This document shows positions 18,976-20,441 of a DNA stretch of 20,441 bases, piece by piece; position 1 is the first letter of the stretch, and every line of letters starts with the position of its first letter. Location: contig VHZZ01002449.1 in assembly GCA_009801015.1 (NCBI GenBank), positions 1 through 20,441 of the forward strand, read 5' to 3'. Source of the DNA: Silene noctiflora. Its lineage: Eukaryota > Streptophyta > Magnoliopsida > Caryophyllales > Caryophyllaceae. The position numbers and the translations under genes were made by a program. The notes below the pieces were generated by a model, which made no database searches, was not told the origin of the DNA, and saw nothing but the letters and a program-made list of their open reading frames with translations.

Positions 18976-19833
18976 CTAAATCAACAATCAATCACATACA
19001 TAGCAGTTTCAAGGACAAACATTCGCTTGATAATTGCGCTGTTGGGTTAATTGATCAAACAAACTAGCTTTTCATACGCATGATTACGATTTGAGCTAAA
19101 TGACGGTAAGATAATCAAGTAGCGAAAGACTAAGCTGAAATAAATAAGCAGAAATTGAGTTAGCAATGGAGAAGCTGAAGTACTCCTTATACCTTATATA
19201 AATCAGCAAGTGACAAGAAACGGAGAAATTAAAGCGATAATCAAACCTCAAAGTGAATCAGCTAGTAATGAGAAATCAAATACTACAATTTATCACATAA
19301 TTTCCGAAGCAACAAACACGCGGAAATTGAGCTACAAGTTGAGAAACTGAAGCAATAATTACCACGGAGACACGGAGTATACCTTAAAGTAAATCAGTTC
19401 ATGACGGCAAATCAAACACGATTAATCGGATAATGACGGAGCAATAAACAATCTAGAATTGAGCTAAAACATGGAGATTTTGGAGTGATAATTGCACTAA
19501 ATCAGCTAGTAACGAGAAATCACATAATTACGAAGCGATAAACAAGCGTAAATTGACAAAAAATCAAACACGATTAATCACATTATTACGATACACTAAA
19601 CAAGCTAAAATTGAACCAATAATTACAAAATCATATAGTCAGCTAGTACAATAAATCAAACACAATTAATTACATAATAATTACAAAGCGATAAACATGC
19701 TGGATTCAAAGCGATAACTAAACCTCACAATAAATCAACTTATGATCAAACGAATGCGATTAATCACAAAATTACGATGCAGTAAACAAGCGGAAATTGA
19801 GCTAAAACGGAGAAAATGAAGCGATAATTATAC
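18976..19833 (-). other. Predicted first intron of the minus-strand unit
   Basis: On the minus strand the intron would begin GTATAATTATCG at 19833 and end TTGATTTAG at 18976, about 858 nt. It is AT-rich without open frames. Most of it (19080-19833) is a degenerate tandem array listed separately. Confidence 0.5.
19080..19833 (-). repeat. Tandem array of degenerate copies of the splice-donor region
   Basis: On the plus strand, the order CGATAAACAAGCGGAAATTG, AGCTAAAACGGAGAAA, TGAAGCGATAATTATACC, TTTAAAGTAAATCAGC, TAGTGACGAGAAATCA recurs with decay about seven times. Points equivalent to the donor (plus-strand ACC) fall near 19834, 19724, 19627, 19496, 19383, 19247 and 19193, spaced mostly 97-136 bp with one short step of 54. 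Several copies keep an AGGT on the minus strand (at 19724, 19383, 19247 and 19193), so they are potential alternative donors. Confidence 0.75.
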
Positions 19834-19940
19834 CTTTAGAGTAAGAAAATGCCGATTGATTGAATTCTTCGACCGAAAACCCTAGGATGAGGAGAGAGAA
19901 AACGAGGAGGATGTTTAGAGAGAGAAAATACGACGATGCT
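19834..19940 (-). other. Predicted non-coding first exon (5' UTR) of the minus-strand unit
   Basis: On the minus strand the sequence is CT-rich (TTTTCTCTCTCTAAACATCC, TCGTTTTCTCTCTCCTCATC), then CCTAGGGTTTTCGGTCG, then ends ACTCTAAAG before GTATAATT, a good plant donor. There is no ATG in it. The plus-strand AAACCCTA (19878-19885) is a telo-box, common in leaders of plant growth and translation genes. The 5' limit is inferred from the TATA box about 30 bp upstream. Confidence 0.6.
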
Positions 19941-19967
19941 TTGAACTGGAATTTGAAATTTCGCGGC

Positions 19968-19974
19968 TTATATA
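19968..19974 (-). promoter_or_regulatory. TATA box of the minus-strand unit
   Basis: The minus strand reads GCTATATAAGCC, a near-ideal plant TATA box. It stands about 30 bp before a CT-rich leader with a telo-box and a splice donor, so the parts agree on a start near 19940. Confidence 0.65.
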
Positions 19975-20049
19975 GCACGCGATTGATATTTGATAGAGAA
20001 GTTGGGGAAAGAGGAAGGAGGGAGAATTTTGTTGTTGCAACTTGCAAGT

Positions 20050-20441
20050 TTGCAACTGAAGGGGAGGAAAGCGAATTGGTATAGTTATGGGCCTTATGGC
20101 CTAAGCTGTGGAGTTTTTAAGCCAATTTGTATGGATTGGGTCTTTGGGTATTTGTGGGTCGCCAATGTAGCTTATCCAATGTTGTTCATTTATGGACGCA
20201 TTTTACTCTTTCACGGACTTTTTATCATTTGTTTTCCATACTTTACCCTTCTCCTCAAAAAACAAAAAACAAACCCTCTCTAGTTCTTTCATCCCTCACA
20301 AGATTAATCAAATTCGTCAAATTAATCAATTATGGACGGTAATTCTTGATACAGTCTACAGGAAGTTACTCTAGATTAATGGAGAATCGAGAACTTCGAG
20401 AAGATTGTACGCAAACTGTTAACAATTAAAGAGAATTGAGA
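20050..20441 (+). promoter_or_regulatory. Possible divergent promoter and plus-strand 5' leader
   Basis: Upstream of the minus-strand TATA box the plus strand turns into a leader-like sequence: CCTTCTCCTCAAAAAACAAA, then AACCCTCTCTAGTTCTTTCA, then CCCTCACAAGATTAATC. Two short frames start there: ATG at 20332 (five codons) and ATG at 20379 (16 codons, stop at 20427-20429). They could be upstream frames of a gene whose main body lies beyond the window. No TATA box on this strand stands out, so the call is tentative. Confidence 0.35.

Noticed and set aside
18861-19067. Plus-strand 68-codon frame with protein-like composition
   Set aside because: It begins with TTG rather than ATG (first ATG at 18873), and it lies opposite the predicted minus-strand exon and intron edge. 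I saw no plus-strand splice or promoter support.
19802-20047. Minus-strand 81-codon frame across the promoter region
   Set aside because: Its ATG lies upstream of the TATA box and the frame crosses the predicted start site, leader and splice donor, so it cannot be a normal coding region of that transcript.
1-20441. CRISPR array, bacterial operon, or viral gene set
   Set aside because: Nothing in the window fits: spliced gene structure, MITE content and AT-rich non-coding DNA all indicate a plant nuclear locus, and no capsid, integrase, reverse-transcriptase or Cas-like coding was seen.

Overview
The window is AT-rich nuclear DNA from a flowering plant, most likely a core eudicot. The evidence is one spliced plant-type gene with GT-AG introns, pyrimidine-rich leaders, an AAACCCTA telo-box, and a very dense load of short non-autonomous DNA transposons. 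Caryophyllales is a guess from the look of the MITE families and cannot be proved here.

The only confidently coding locus is at 12210-14064 (+). It has four exons and encodes a 369-residue BAG-family co-chaperone of the ubiquitin-like plus BAG type (BAG1-like), which should act as an Hsp70/Hsc70 partner. Exon joins are in phase throughout, and a 95-bp MITE sits in intron 1. A second transcription unit probably starts near 19940 on the minus strand: a TATATAA box, a CT-rich leader with a telo-box, and a clean splice donor at 19833/19834. Its first intron holds about seven decayed tandem copies of its own donor region. Candidate short coding exons follow at 18845-18975 and 18188-18283, and an isolated C-terminal-like exon lies at 16110-16196; I do not recognise the product. 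Upstream of that TATA box, 20050-20441 looks like a divergent promoter and plus-strand leader that runs off the window.

From 1 to about 11.5 kb I find no host gene, only transposon layers. There are two hAT-type elements (2173-2616 with a perfect 8-bp target duplication; 6136-6631 carrying a nested MITE and a SINE-like piece). There are three copies of one PIF/Harbinger-like family (about 1170-1461, 3219-3554, 3743-4006) and a different Harbinger-like element (9797-10285). That last element carries a nested Mutator-type MITE with a 9-bp target duplication, and it sits in one half of a tandem duplication whose other half preserves the empty site. Also present are three copies of a roughly 200-bp 'CTCCCTCCGTTC' Stowaway-like MITE, several 'TTGTGACGG' MITEs, and a tRNA-derived SINE at 7664-7844 with 27-bp flanking repeats. 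No retrovirus-like or other capsid-bearing element was recognised.
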